A stretch of DNA of 38,316 nt from Massiliimicrobium timonense. GTDB lineage: Bacteria; Bacillota_I; Bacilli_A; Erysipelotrichales; Coprobacillaceae. Location of the stretch: positions 1 to 38,316 of the forward strand of contig NZ_NFLJ01000030.1 in NCBI RefSeq assembly GCF_002160865.1, in the 5' to 3' direction. Under the pieces are notes generated by a model that was not told the origin of the DNA, did not search any database, and saw only the letters and a program-made list of their open reading frames with translations. The position numbers were made by a program, and so were the translations under genes. Shown here piece after piece: positions 32,120 to 38,316 of this stretch. The first letter of the stretch is position 1. Every line of letters starts with the position of its first letter.

Positions 32120-33306
32120 TTTTGTTCCTCCCATTTTTTCATCTGATTTAAGATTTCAAAAGCGAGTTCATTTTTACTCATTATATCATAATGATGAATA
32201 GACTCACTTGTAAGAATGCTGACAACATTGGTATCACCTTGAAAACCAGCTCCTTTTGTTTTTAAATGATTAGCTACAATCATATCGCAATTTTTCTTCA
32301 GTAGTTTTTCTTTAGCATTTTCAATTAAATCCTGTGTTTCCATTGCAAAACCACAAATAATCTGATGTGGTTTTTTATGCTGACCCATTTCCAAAAGAAT
32401 ATCTTGATTTTTTTGTAACTGTAATGTCAAAGTATCTTCATGTTTTTTGATTTTTTCCTGAGCTATATTTTGACAACGATAATCTCCTACGGCTGCTGAC
32501 ATAATGATATAGTCAAAATCCTGAACACGATTGATAATTTCATCATGCATTTGTTGAGCCGTTATAATATCAATTGTTTTGACACCATAGGGTTTATTTA
32601 AGTGAGTTGGTCCACTGATTAATGTGACATCCCCACCCATTAAAAAGGCACTACGGGCTAAAGCATAACCCATCTTACCACTGGAATGATTGGTGATAAA
32701 ACGAACAGGATCAATGCTTTCTTGAGTTGGACCGGCACTCACAAGAATTTTTTTATTTTTTAAAACTTTAGGTGTGAACATATAGTCAATCATTTCTAAA
32801 AGAATATCTTCATCAGCCAACTTTCCTTTACCGACATCCCCACATGCCAGTAACCCAGAAACAGGTTCAACAAATGTGACTCCAGCATCTTTTAGTATTT
32901 GCATATTTCTTTGTGTGATTGCATTTTCATACATATGAACATTCATTGCAGGGGCAATGAGTTTAGGACATGTTGCCGCAAGAAAAGCACTTGTCAGCAT
33001 ATTATCAGCCATTCCGTAAGCCAGTTTCGCAATGGTATGTGCACTGGCAGGAACGACCATAAATAAATCAGCATCTTTGACAATATCAACATGTGTAATG
33101 ATGGCAGGATTTTCATCATCAAATGTATCGACATAGACTTTACGTTTGGTTAGTGATTGAATGCAGATAGGAGTTATAAAACGTGTAGCACTTTCACTCA
33201 TCATCACTTCTATCTGATATCCTTTTTTGATCAGATCACTAATCAGTTGAACACTTTTAAATGCGGCAATACTGCCAGTTATTCCAATAATGATTTTTTT
33301 AGACAT
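32113..33306 (-). CDS. coaBC: Bifunctional phosphopantothenoylcysteine decarboxylase/synthase
   Basis: A 397-residue CoaBC (Dfp). The N-terminal flavoprotein decarboxylase (about 1-180) shows GITGSIAAFKS, the catalytic His in ITHVDIVK (about 72), PAMNVHMY and the active Cys in GLLACGDVGKGKLAD (about 155-169). The C-terminal synthetase (about 185-395) shows VSAGPTQESIDPVRFITNHS and SAAVGDYR. With CoaX it covers three consecutive steps of CoA synthesis. It follows the S-component gene by 9 bases and overlaps coaX, making one tight operon. Confidence 0.96.
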   Translation of the reverse strand: MSKKIIIGITGSIAAFKSVQLISDLIKKGYQIEVMMSESATRFITPICIQSLTKRKVYVDTFDDENPAIITHVDIVKDADLFMVVPASAHTIAKLAYGMADNMLTSAFLAATCPKLIAPAMNVHMYENAITQRNMQILKDAGVTFVEPVSGLLACGDVGKGKLADEDILLEMIDYMFTPKVLKNKKILVSAGPTQESIDPVRFITNHSSGKMGYALARSAFLMGGDVTLISGPTHLNKPYGVKTIDIITAQQMHDEIINRVQDFDYIIMSAAVGDYRCQNIAQEKIKKHEDTLTLQLQKNQDILLEMGQHKKPHQIICGFAMETQDLIENAKEKLLKKNCDMIVANHLKTKGAGFQGDTNVVSILTSESIHHYDIMSKNELAFEILNQMKKWEEQKC

Positions 33307-33315
33307 TTTTTCACC

Positions 33316-33906
33316 TTATTTCTTAAATTGAATGAGTATACGAGAAACAATAACTGCAATGATTGTTCCAACAGCCGCTTCCAATAATCCCGTTGTTGCG
33401 ATAATTGTCAGTAGATAGGGAAGAAGCTTAGTCAATGACAATCCTATAGCTGTAGCATATTGATTGCCAAAAAAAAGATATATTCCTCCTAAAACAAGGA
33501 TTGTATTAGTCATAGCACCCACCAGAGAACCTAAACACATGGCTGGTATGGGATGGCTTTTTCCTTTTTCATAAATCAGACCGGCAATATATCCAATACA
33601 TACTCTTGGCATAATCGCAATAACAAGACTCCATAATGAGCCACTGATAAAAGGAGAAAAGACAAAAGATGTTATTGTTGGTTGAATGGTATTGATAATC
33701 AAGCTGGATAAACCAAATACCAGACCAATTTGCGCTCCTTGCTTTTTTCCTAAAACAATCCCAGCAATGATGACGGGAATATGCAATGTTGTTGCACGTA
33801 AGGGACCAATAGGAATAAATCCTAAAAAGGGAACCATGACCATGAGAATCTCAATAGCGATAAAAAGTGACATCAAAGCCAGATTCCTTGTTTTTTGTTG
33901 ATTCAT
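33316..33906 (-). CDS. panT: ECF transporter S component, probable pantothenate-specific PanT
   Basis: A 196-residue membrane protein with about six helices of the ECF S-component type (LALMSLFIAIEILMVMVPFL at the N-terminus, then GPLRATTLHIPVIIAGIVLG). S components bind a vitamin and join the shared EcfAA'T module encoded elsewhere. Its position directly before coaBC and coaX makes pantothenate the likely substrate (inference from context; folate-type S components look similar). GTGGAGG precedes the start. panB, panC and panE are not in the window, consistent with reliance on uptake. Confidence 0.82.
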   Translation of the reverse strand: MNQQKTRNLALMSLFIAIEILMVMVPFLGFIPIGPLRATTLHIPVIIAGIVLGKKQGAQIGLVFGLSSLIINTIQPTITSFVFSPFISGSLWSLVIAIMPRVCIGYIAGLIYEKGKSHPIPAMCLGSLVGAMTNTILVLGGIYLFFGNQYATAIGLSLTKLLPYLLTIIATTGLLEAAVGTIIAVIVSRILIQFKK

Positions 33907-33958
33907 TTGTTACCTCCACTGTCATTTCATTTATGAATACGACGTTTCATTATTTTGA

Positions 33959-33993
33959 TCAAAAAGAAAAGTTAGTGCTTAAAAAAGTCACTA
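33959..33993 (-). terminator. Possible attenuator in the panT-coaBC-coaX leader
   Basis: On the minus strand TAGTGACTT-TTTT-AAGCACTA (one bulged A) is followed by ACTTTTCTTTTTG. It lies about 20 bases after the predicted start site and 67 bases before panT, so it could stop transcription early. Confidence 0.4.
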
Positions 33994-34019
33994 CTATAGC
34001 ATTCTTTTTTTCATCTCAC

Positions 34020-34048
34020 ATTATACATGTTTATGCTTACAAAAGCAA
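34020..34048 (-). promoter_or_regulatory. Promoter of the panT-coaBC-coaX operon
   Basis: On the minus strand TTGCTT (34048-34043), 17 bases, perfect TATAAT (34025-34020). It leaves a leader of about 105 bases. Confidence 0.75.
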
Positions 34049-34069
34049 TCATAGAATGAATTTATAAAT

Positions 34070-34088
34070 AATAATGATTACTATTATC
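34070..34088. promoter_or_regulatory. PerR/Fur-like operator upstream of rubrerythrin
   Basis: AATAATGATTACTATTATC matches 15 of 19 positions of the Fur box GATAATGATAATCATTATC and contains the AATnATT core of PerR boxes. It lies ten bases upstream of the rubrerythrin -35, between the two divergent promoters. Confidence 0.55.
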
Positions 34089-34097
34089 AAAAAGTTC

Positions 34098-34125
34098 TTG
34101 CTTTCTTATTTTTTAGGTGTATAAT
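34098..34125 (+). promoter_or_regulatory. Promoter of rubrerythrin gene
   Basis: TTGCTT, 16 bases, perfect TATAAT, 29 bases before the start. Confidence 0.75.
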
Positions 34126-34154
34126 GAAAGTAGATGAATAAGGAGGAAAAAATA

Positions 34155-34805
34155 ATGACAAAATGGATTTGTAAAGTATGTGGATATGTTTATGAAGGAG
34201 AAAATGCTCCTGACCAATGTCCAGTTTGTAAGGCTCCAGCAAGTCAATTTGAAAAAGTAGAAGAAAAGAAATCAAAATATGCTGGAACAAAAACAGAAAA
34301 GAATTTAATGGAAGCTTTTGCAGGTGAATCTCAAGCCAGAAATAAATATACTTATTTTGCTGAAATGGCTAGAAAAGAAGGGCTGGAACAGATTGCTGCA
34401 ATTTTTGAAGAAACAGCAAATCAAGAAAAACAACATGCGAAAATGTGGTTTGCTGAATTTCATGGCATTGGATCAACAGATGAAAATTTAGAAGTGGCAG
34501 CAGCAGGAGAAAACGAAGAATGGACTGATATGTACAAACGTATGGCTGAGGAAGCAAGAGAAGAAGGATTTGAAGAATTGGCTGTTAAGTTTGAAAATGT
34601 TGGAAAAGTTGAAAGATCTCATGAAGCCCGTTATTTAAGATTATTGAAAAACTATAAAGAAGGAAAAACGTTTAAAGGTGATGCTCCAAAAGGATGGAAA
34701 TGCAGACAATGTGGTTTCATTTATGAAGGAGAAGAAGCACCTGAAAGATGTCCAACATGTGGTTATCCAAAAGCTTATTTTGAAAGAATGACAGAAAATT
34801 ACTAA
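34155..34805 (+). CDS. rbr: Rubrerythrin with N- and C-terminal rubredoxin domains
   Basis: A 216-residue non-haem iron peroxidase. Residues 1-35 are a rubredoxin-like domain ([16 protein letters not shown], then CPVC), about 45-175 a four-helix diiron ferritin-like domain with ligand motifs [24 protein letters not shown] and [12 protein letters not shown], and about 180-216 a second rubredoxin domain ([16 protein letters not shown], then CPTC). Classical rubrerythrins have only the C-terminal one and reverse rubrerythrins only the N-terminal one; this has both. It should reduce H2O2 with electrons from NADH-linked partners. The ATG 34155 follows AGGAGG by eight bases; an upstream ATG at 34134 has no SD. 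Confidence 0.93.
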   Translation: MTKWICKVCGYVYEGENAPDQCPVCKAPASQFEKVEEKKSKYAGTKTEKNLMEAFAGESQARNKYTYFAEMARKEGLEQIAAIFEETANQEKQHAKMWFAEFHGIGSTDENLEVAAAGENEEWTDMYKRMAEEAREEGFEELAVKFENVGKVERSHEARYLRLLKNYKEGKTFKGDAPKGWKCRQCGFIYEGEEAPERCPTCGYPKAYFERMTENY

Positions 34806-34833
34806 AAAAACTGATGATAACATCAGTTTTTTT
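34804..34833. terminator. Bidirectional terminator between rubrerythrin and the MFS gene
   Basis: A perfect stem of A-run plus CTGATG (34804-34816), loop ATAA, CATCAG plus T7 (34821-34833). It serves both convergent genes. Confidence 0.9.
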
Positions 34834-36022
34834 CATATGATTCAACAAGGGGTCTTTTTGATAGACCGGTTTTGTTTTTAAGTGTAAAGAACATAATAAG
34901 AAAACCTAAGATTGTTAAAATACCAACAAAAATTAGCATACTGTTTAAGCCAAAAGTATCTTGTAAAATACCTCCAAAAATATTACCTATTGCTGCTCCT
35001 AAACCAGTAGACATCATCGCAATCATTGTTTGACCCATCATTTGATCATTTTCTGCTAAATGATCATTGACATAATAAGTGATGGTTGCGGTAAATAAAC
35101 CATAAGAAAATCCTTGAAACATCATACCAATTAAAAGAATAGGAAGTGACGGAGCTAAACAGATCATAAAGTTTCTAATAAGATAGAATCCTGCACTGGC
35201 AAGGATGAGTGTTTCAGCACGATATTTTTTTAATAAACGGAAAGTCACAGACATCAAAGGCATTTCACTGGCTGCCATGCAAAACACAGCCACACCATAT
35301 AAAGACGTGCTTCCACCTAAGTTTTTTACAATATTGATTAAATAAGTTGACAATGATGTTGAGGCAGCTATCATCAGAGAAAAAGCAACCAGAATCATAA
35401 AAAATGTACGATAATTTTGAATGATTGAAAAAGCTGTTGATTGTTTTTCTTTGGTATCTTGTTGATGTGTCTGATAATCGGGCATAGAAAAAAGCATATA
35501 TAATAAGGCAATACTTGAAATAAGATGAGCAAAAATAATGATTGTTGGATTAAAGAGTTCAATCAACTGACTAATGACGATAGCTCCAGTTGCATAGGCA
35601 ATTGAACCAAGTCCACGTGATAAACCAAAATTAATATATTGTCCATCTTTAAGATAATTCATACACAGCATGGATAAAAATGGAACAATGGAAACAACGG
35701 TACTTAATAAAAGAATATAAAATAACATAATCACCCAAATAGGTGTTGTGATAAAAAATAAACTGATAAACATACCAAACATCAGTAAGTATAAGATAAG
35801 AATCAAATTTTTAATATTTAAACGAGGGATTTTGGATAAAAGCGATGAGATGAATGGAGAAAAAAAGATAGAAAAGATGGCTCCACCACCACTGACAATA
35901 CCAATGTCAGTATTGCTTAAACCTCGATATTGTAAAAATATAGCTATATATCCATAAATAGATAAATAGGATACCCAAAAAAGAATGTGTACAAAATTAT
36001 ATTTCATTTGTAAAGATTTCAT
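34823..36022 (-). CDS. MFS transporter (LacY/HcaT-like subfamily)
   Basis: A 399-residue permease with 12 predicted helices and a short central loop (about 190-205). The early segment WVSYLSIYGYIAIFLQYRGL and SNTDIGIVSGGGAIFSIFFS resembles the MFS_1-like group that includes oligosaccharide and phenylpropionate permeases; substrate unknown. I use ATG 36022-36020 since GGAGGG is upstream and the fold starts here; the ATG at 36043 precedes that SD. The second rpiR gene lies 78 bases upstream on the same strand with no clear terminator between, so both could share a transcript. A sugar substrate would fit the neighbourhood. Confidence 0.88.
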   Translation of the reverse strand: MKSLQMKYNFVHILFWVSYLSIYGYIAIFLQYRGLSNTDIGIVSGGGAIFSIFFSPFISSLLSKIPRLNIKNLILILYLLMFGMFISLFFITTPIWVIMLFYILLLSTVVSIVPFLSMLCMNYLKDGQYINFGLSRGLGSIAYATGAIVISQLIELFNPTIIIFAHLISSIALLYMLFSMPDYQTHQQDTKEKQSTAFSIIQNYRTFFMILVAFSLMIAASTSLSTYLINIVKNLGGSTSLYGVAVFCMAASEMPLMSVTFRLLKKYRAETLILASAGFYLIRNFMICLAPSLPILLIGMMFQGFSYGLFTATITYYVNDHLAENDQMMGQTMIAMMSTGLGAAIGNIFGGILQDTFGLNSMLIFVGILTILGFLIMFFTLKNKTGLSKRPLVESYEKN

Positions 36023-36100
36023 GTTTTTATTTCCCTCCCACATAGCGATTTTATCATATCAAAAAATCTATTTATTATGATTTTTTTTCAGAATATGAAA

Positions 36101-36985
36101 TTATTTTCTTTCATCACTGACAGGACTGGATAAAGGATGTCTAGAGTCATTTTTTTTATCATAACTGACCTTGTTTTGGATGTTTTGATCGTAATCTTTT
36201 TGAAAGATACATGAGAAAATGATGTTCAATAAATATTCAATAGAAATCTGAGAAGCAAATGGTGCAATCTTGGTAAAAATCTTTTCTCTTGAACCAATAT
36301 TTAAAATATAGTTTGCATAATGTGATAAACGATTATTACCAATGGATGTTAAAATAATCATAGGAGTGCCTTTTTCCTTTAATGTTTGGGCAATCTGAAT
36401 GTTTTCGTTTGTTTCACCAGAATATGAAATAATCATGGCAATATGATTTTCATTAGAGTTATATGATTGAAATATCTGTTCACCATGCAGGATTTTTAAA
36501 TTGACATTTCTTGAAATACGCATCATCTTATGTTGAAAGCTCATGGCTGCCAGAAGTGAATTGCCTGAACCATAAATATCTATATGATCATGGGTATACA
36601 GTAAATCAACAATTTTTTCTAACATTGAAAAATCAATGAGTTTAATTGTATCAGCAATGACTTCTTGATATAAGGAAGACAGTTTATGACAAATCATTGG
36701 ATAACTATCTTCTTTTGAAAAAGGAAAATTGACATCAATACGATCTGTATGATGTAAATCATATTGAAGTTCAGCTGAATATTTGATTTTAAAATCATTA
36801 TAACCTTCTAACCCCATCTTTTTACAAAGTCGAACAATGGTCGCAGGAGAAGTATAAGTCTGTTTCGCTAAAGTTTTGACAGACATACTTAAAACATCTT
36901 CGCCATGATTTAAAATATATCGGGCAATTTGTTTTTCAGATTGAGAAAATTCTAGTTCAAATTCTAATTGTGTCATTATACTCAT
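36101..36985 (-). CDS. RpiR-family transcriptional regulator with canonical SIS domain
   Basis: A 294-residue regulator: N-terminal RpiR HTH (about 1-80; TYTSPATIVRLCKKMGLEGY) and C-terminal SIS domain (about 115-250) with intact phosphosugar loops YGSGNSL (about 138) and ISYSGETNE (about 180). It should sense a phosphorylated sugar. The start ATG 36985-36983 follows GGTGAT. Its promoter carries an inverted repeat, ATGAAAC-N3-GTTTCAT, that recurs before the GH1 gene at 37895, so autoregulation plus control of beta-glucoside use is likely. The last 25 residues are polar and probably disordered. Confidence 0.92.
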   Translation of the reverse strand: MSIMTQLEFELEFSQSEKQIARYILNHGEDVLSMSVKTLAKQTYTSPATIVRLCKKMGLEGYNDFKIKYSAELQYDLHHTDRIDVNFPFSKEDSYPMICHKLSSLYQEVIADTIKLIDFSMLEKIVDLLYTHDHIDIYGSGNSLLAAMSFQHKMMRISRNVNLKILHGEQIFQSYNSNENHIAMIISYSGETNENIQIAQTLKEKGTPMIILTSIGNNRLSHYANYILNIGSREKIFTKIAPFASQISIEYLLNIIFSCIFQKDYDQNIQNKVSYDKKNDSRHPLSSPVSDERK

Positions 36986-37001
36986 TGTTATCACCAAGTC
37001 T

Positions 37002-37010
37002 ATTATAACA
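37002..37010 (-). promoter_or_regulatory. Extended -10 promoter of the second rpiR gene
   Basis: On the minus strand TGTTATAAT is a perfect extended -10. Operator site A starts at its upstream edge, which fits autorepression. Confidence 0.6.
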
Positions 37011-37026
37011 TGAAACAAAGTTTCAT
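37010..37026. promoter_or_regulatory. RpiR2 operator candidate, site A
   Basis: ATGAAAC-AAA-GTTTCAT, perfect 7-bp arms with a 3-base centre, in the rpiR2/nitroreductase divergent promoter region. Confidence 0.65.
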
Positions 37027-37038
37027 AGTAGTTGATAT

Positions 37039-37058
37039 TTTCATGTTTTGTATGAAAC
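37039..37058. promoter_or_regulatory. RpiR2 operator candidate, site B (reversed half-sites)
   Basis: TTTCAT (37039-37044) and ATGAAAC (37052-37058) are the same half-sites in outward order, 7 bases apart, overlapping the probable -35 region of the nitroreductase promoter. Confidence 0.45.
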
Positions 37059-37095
37059 GATCATATGTTAAAATATGTAGGAGGAGGCGATGTTG

Positions 37096-37761
37096 ATGGA
37101 TTTAAAAGAAGCTATAGAAAAACGTCATAGTGTTCGTCAATATATAAAAAGACCTTTGTCTTTAGAAATCATTGAAGAATTAAAAGGAAAGATACAAGAA
37201 TGTAATCAAAGAAGTGGTTTACATATTCAGCTCATAACTAATGAACCACAATCATTTCAAAGTCGTCTGGCACATTATGGTCAATTTGAAGGGGTTGAAA
37301 ATTATATTGCATTGATTGGAAAAAGAAGTCAAGATTTAGAAGAAACATGTGGTTATTATGGTGAACATCTTGTTTTATTTGCACAACAATTAGGTTTAAA
37401 TACATGCTGGGTGGCTTTGACTTATAAGAAAATGATTTCATGTATGCAAATGAATCCTGATGAAAAGCTGGTTGCGGTTATCGTAGTAGGGTATGGAAAA
37501 AATCAGGGAAAGTTGCATCGTAGTAAAACAATAAAGGATGTTGCTAAAGGAGATGAACCTTTTCCAAAATGGTTTCAAGAAGGAGTCAAATATGCATTAT
37601 TAGCACCGACAGCTTTGAATCAACAAAGATTTCAACTGATTTATCATCATCATAAAGTATCAATCAAAGCAAAGCGAGGATTTTATACAAAGATTGATTT
37701 AGGTATTGTCAAATATCATTTTGAAATAGGTGCTGGAAAAGAAAATTTCCAGTGGGAATAA
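37096..37761 (+). CDS. Nitroreductase family protein
   Basis: A 221-residue FMN-dependent nitroreductase-like protein. The family start MDLKEAIEKRHSVRQYIKRP (residues 1-20) includes the FMN-binding Arg-His-Ser-Val-Arg block; further FMN-site regions are EHLVLFAQQLGLNTCWVAL (about 92) and ALLAPTALNQQ (about 171). It probably reduces quinone-like or nitro compounds with NAD(P)H; physiological substrate unknown. The ATG at 37096 lies eight bases after AGGAGG, better than the ATG at 37090, which is only two bases away. It is divergent from rpiR2, and its stop codon touches operator site C of the GH1 gene. Confidence 0.88.
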   Translation: MDLKEAIEKRHSVRQYIKRPLSLEIIEELKGKIQECNQRSGLHIQLITNEPQSFQSRLAHYGQFEGVENYIALIGKRSQDLEETCGYYGEHLVLFAQQLGLNTCWVALTYKKMISCMQMNPDEKLVAVIVVGYGKNQGKLHRSKTIKDVAKGDEPFPKWFQEGVKYALLAPTALNQQRFQLIYHHHKVSIKAKRGFYTKIDLGIVKYHFEIGAGKENFQWE

Positions 37762-37784
37762 TTATGAAACAATGTTTCATAATT
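37760..37784. promoter_or_regulatory. RpiR2 operator candidate, site C upstream of GH1
   Basis: An 11-bp perfect inverted repeat, AATTATGAAAC (37760-37770) and GTTTCATAATT (37774-37784), around AAT. It contains the same ATGAAAC-N3-GTTTCAT core as site A and lies 111 bases before the GH1 start. Confidence 0.7.
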
Positions 37785-37792
37785 TATATAGA

Positions 37793-37824
37793 ATTTTATA
37801 AAATATGAAATTATTTTATAAAAT
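37793..37824. repeat. Two 12-bp palindromes spaced 20 bp apart in the GH1 leader
   Basis: ATTTTATAAAAT occurs at 37793-37804 and again at 37813-37824, each a perfect palindrome and each followed by A(A)TGAAA. The 20-bp period equals about two helical turns. The first copy also offers a TATAAAAT-like -10, so the pair may be operator, promoter or both. Confidence 0.5.
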
Positions 37825-37894
37825 AATGAAAAAATATTTACTCAAAGAAGAATATCTTTTACAATGCCTTTATAAACAAGAGGAGGATTTATAG

Positions 37895-38316
37895 ATGATA
37901 AAATTACCAAAAGATTTTTTCTTTGGTGCAGCAATGTCTGGACCACAAACTGAAGGAAGTTATAATGTAGGAGGAAGACTACGTTCTTATTGGGATATGT
38001 ATTCTGATATGGAAATTAATGCTTTTCACAATAATGTGGGATCATATGTCGGAAATGATATGTATCACAAATATGAATCAGATATTCAATTATTAAAGAG
38101 TATGAATTTTGAATCATTTAGAACATCAATGCAATGGACAAGATTACTGGATCAAGATGGCAATATTAATCCTGAAGGAGCAAAATGGTATCATCAGTTG
38201 ATTGATTGTGCTCACGAAAATGGAATTGAAATATTTATGAATATGTATCATTTTGATATGCCTGAATATTTAGTTAAACGTGGTGGATGGCAAAATAGAG
38301 AAGTTGTGGAAGCGTA
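37895..38316 (+). CDS. GH1 6-phospho-beta-glucosidase-like enzyme, 5' part
   Basis: The first 140 residues of a glycoside hydrolase family 1 protein, cut by the right edge. It starts MIKLPKDFFFGAAMSGPQTE, then YHKYESDIQLLKSMNFESFR and TSMQWTRLL (about 76-84), with NMYHFDMPEYLVKRGGW (about 117-133), all typical of the GH1 barrel. The catalytic Glu residues are further downstream. AGGAGG lies eight bases before the ATG. It belongs to a different GH1 subgroup than the fragment at 1-160. The upstream 134 bases contain operator site C and the tandem palindromes, so it is probably the main target of RpiR2. Confidence 0.9.
   Translation, partial: MIKLPKDFFFGAAMSGPQTEGSYNVGGRLRSYWDMYSDMEINAFHNNVGSYVGNDMYHKYESDIQLLKSMNFESFRTSMQWTRLLDQDGNINPEGAKWYHQLIDCAHENGIEIFMNMYHFDMPEYLVKRGGWQNREVVEA

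Overview
The window is a low-GC, densely packed chromosomal segment of a Gram-positive anaerobe. Shine-Dalgarno sequences are strong (AGGAGG or GGTGA types), many genes touch or overlap, and every complete operon ends in a hairpin plus T-run. Gene content and protein style (FeoAB, rubrerythrin, type III pantothenate kinase, GH1 6-phospho-beta-glucosidases with RpiR regulators, a DUF969/DUF979 transporter, no respiratory genes) fit a gut Bacillota, probably Erysipelotrichia/Coprobacillaceae. That placement is an inference from similarity by eye, not a database result. I see no insertion sequence, prophage, CRISPR array, integrase or recognisable defence system.

Layout: (1) 1-1412, minus strand: an RpiR-type regulator, a SemiSWEET sugar transporter and the 5' end of a GH1 6-phospho-beta-glucosidase. 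(2) 1580-5013, plus: a degenerate ROK regulator overlapping a PHP phosphoesterase, then a tandem-PPK2 polyphosphate:AMP phosphotransferase behind a candidate CcpA (cre) site. (3) 5035-6855: a HAD phosphatase and an AEC permease. (4) 6928-11372: recG-plsX-rnc, a small LysM protein and an FMN-binding lipoprotein; the fab genes that usually sit between plsX and rnc are absent. (5) 11489-13815: pncB and tyrA. (6) 14027-15115: eleven tRNA genes, all with encoded CCA, including initiator Met, elongator Met and the lysidine-type Ile(CAU). (7) 15242-21470: a P-type cation ATPase overlapping tail-to-tail a degenerate GGDEF-like protein, an AI-2E family membrane protein plus HAD phosphatase, and citrate synthase under a promoter carrying an 18-bp perfect palindrome. 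(8) 21505-22569: branched-chain aminotransferase. (9) 22812-25618: DUF969-DUF979-pcp-GGCT, a coherent 5-oxoproline (pyroglutamate) module. (10) 25740-31345: feoA-feoB-LUD protein-malQ-patatin, apparently one transcription unit. (11) 31340-33906, minus: coaX, coaBC and an ECF S component (likely PanT), i.e. pantothenate uptake to CoA synthesis. (12) 34155-38316: a rubrerythrin with a rubredoxin domain at each end behind a PerR/Fur-like box, an MFS permease, a second RpiR regulator, a nitroreductase and the 5' end of a second GH1 enzyme. An inverted repeat ATGAAAC-N3-GTTTCAT occurs both at the second rpiR promoter and in front of that GH1 gene, which defines a plausible local regulon.

The best candidates for something under-described are the 5-oxoproline cluster, the GGDEF-like pseudo-domain protein lying antisense to the ATPase read-through, the start-codon-sequestering inverted repeat at the LysM gene, and the RpiR2 operator set. 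No stretch longer than 300 bases lacks a gene. The longest spacers (about 13845-14026, 22570-22811 and 33907-34154) hold promoters and regulatory repeats.
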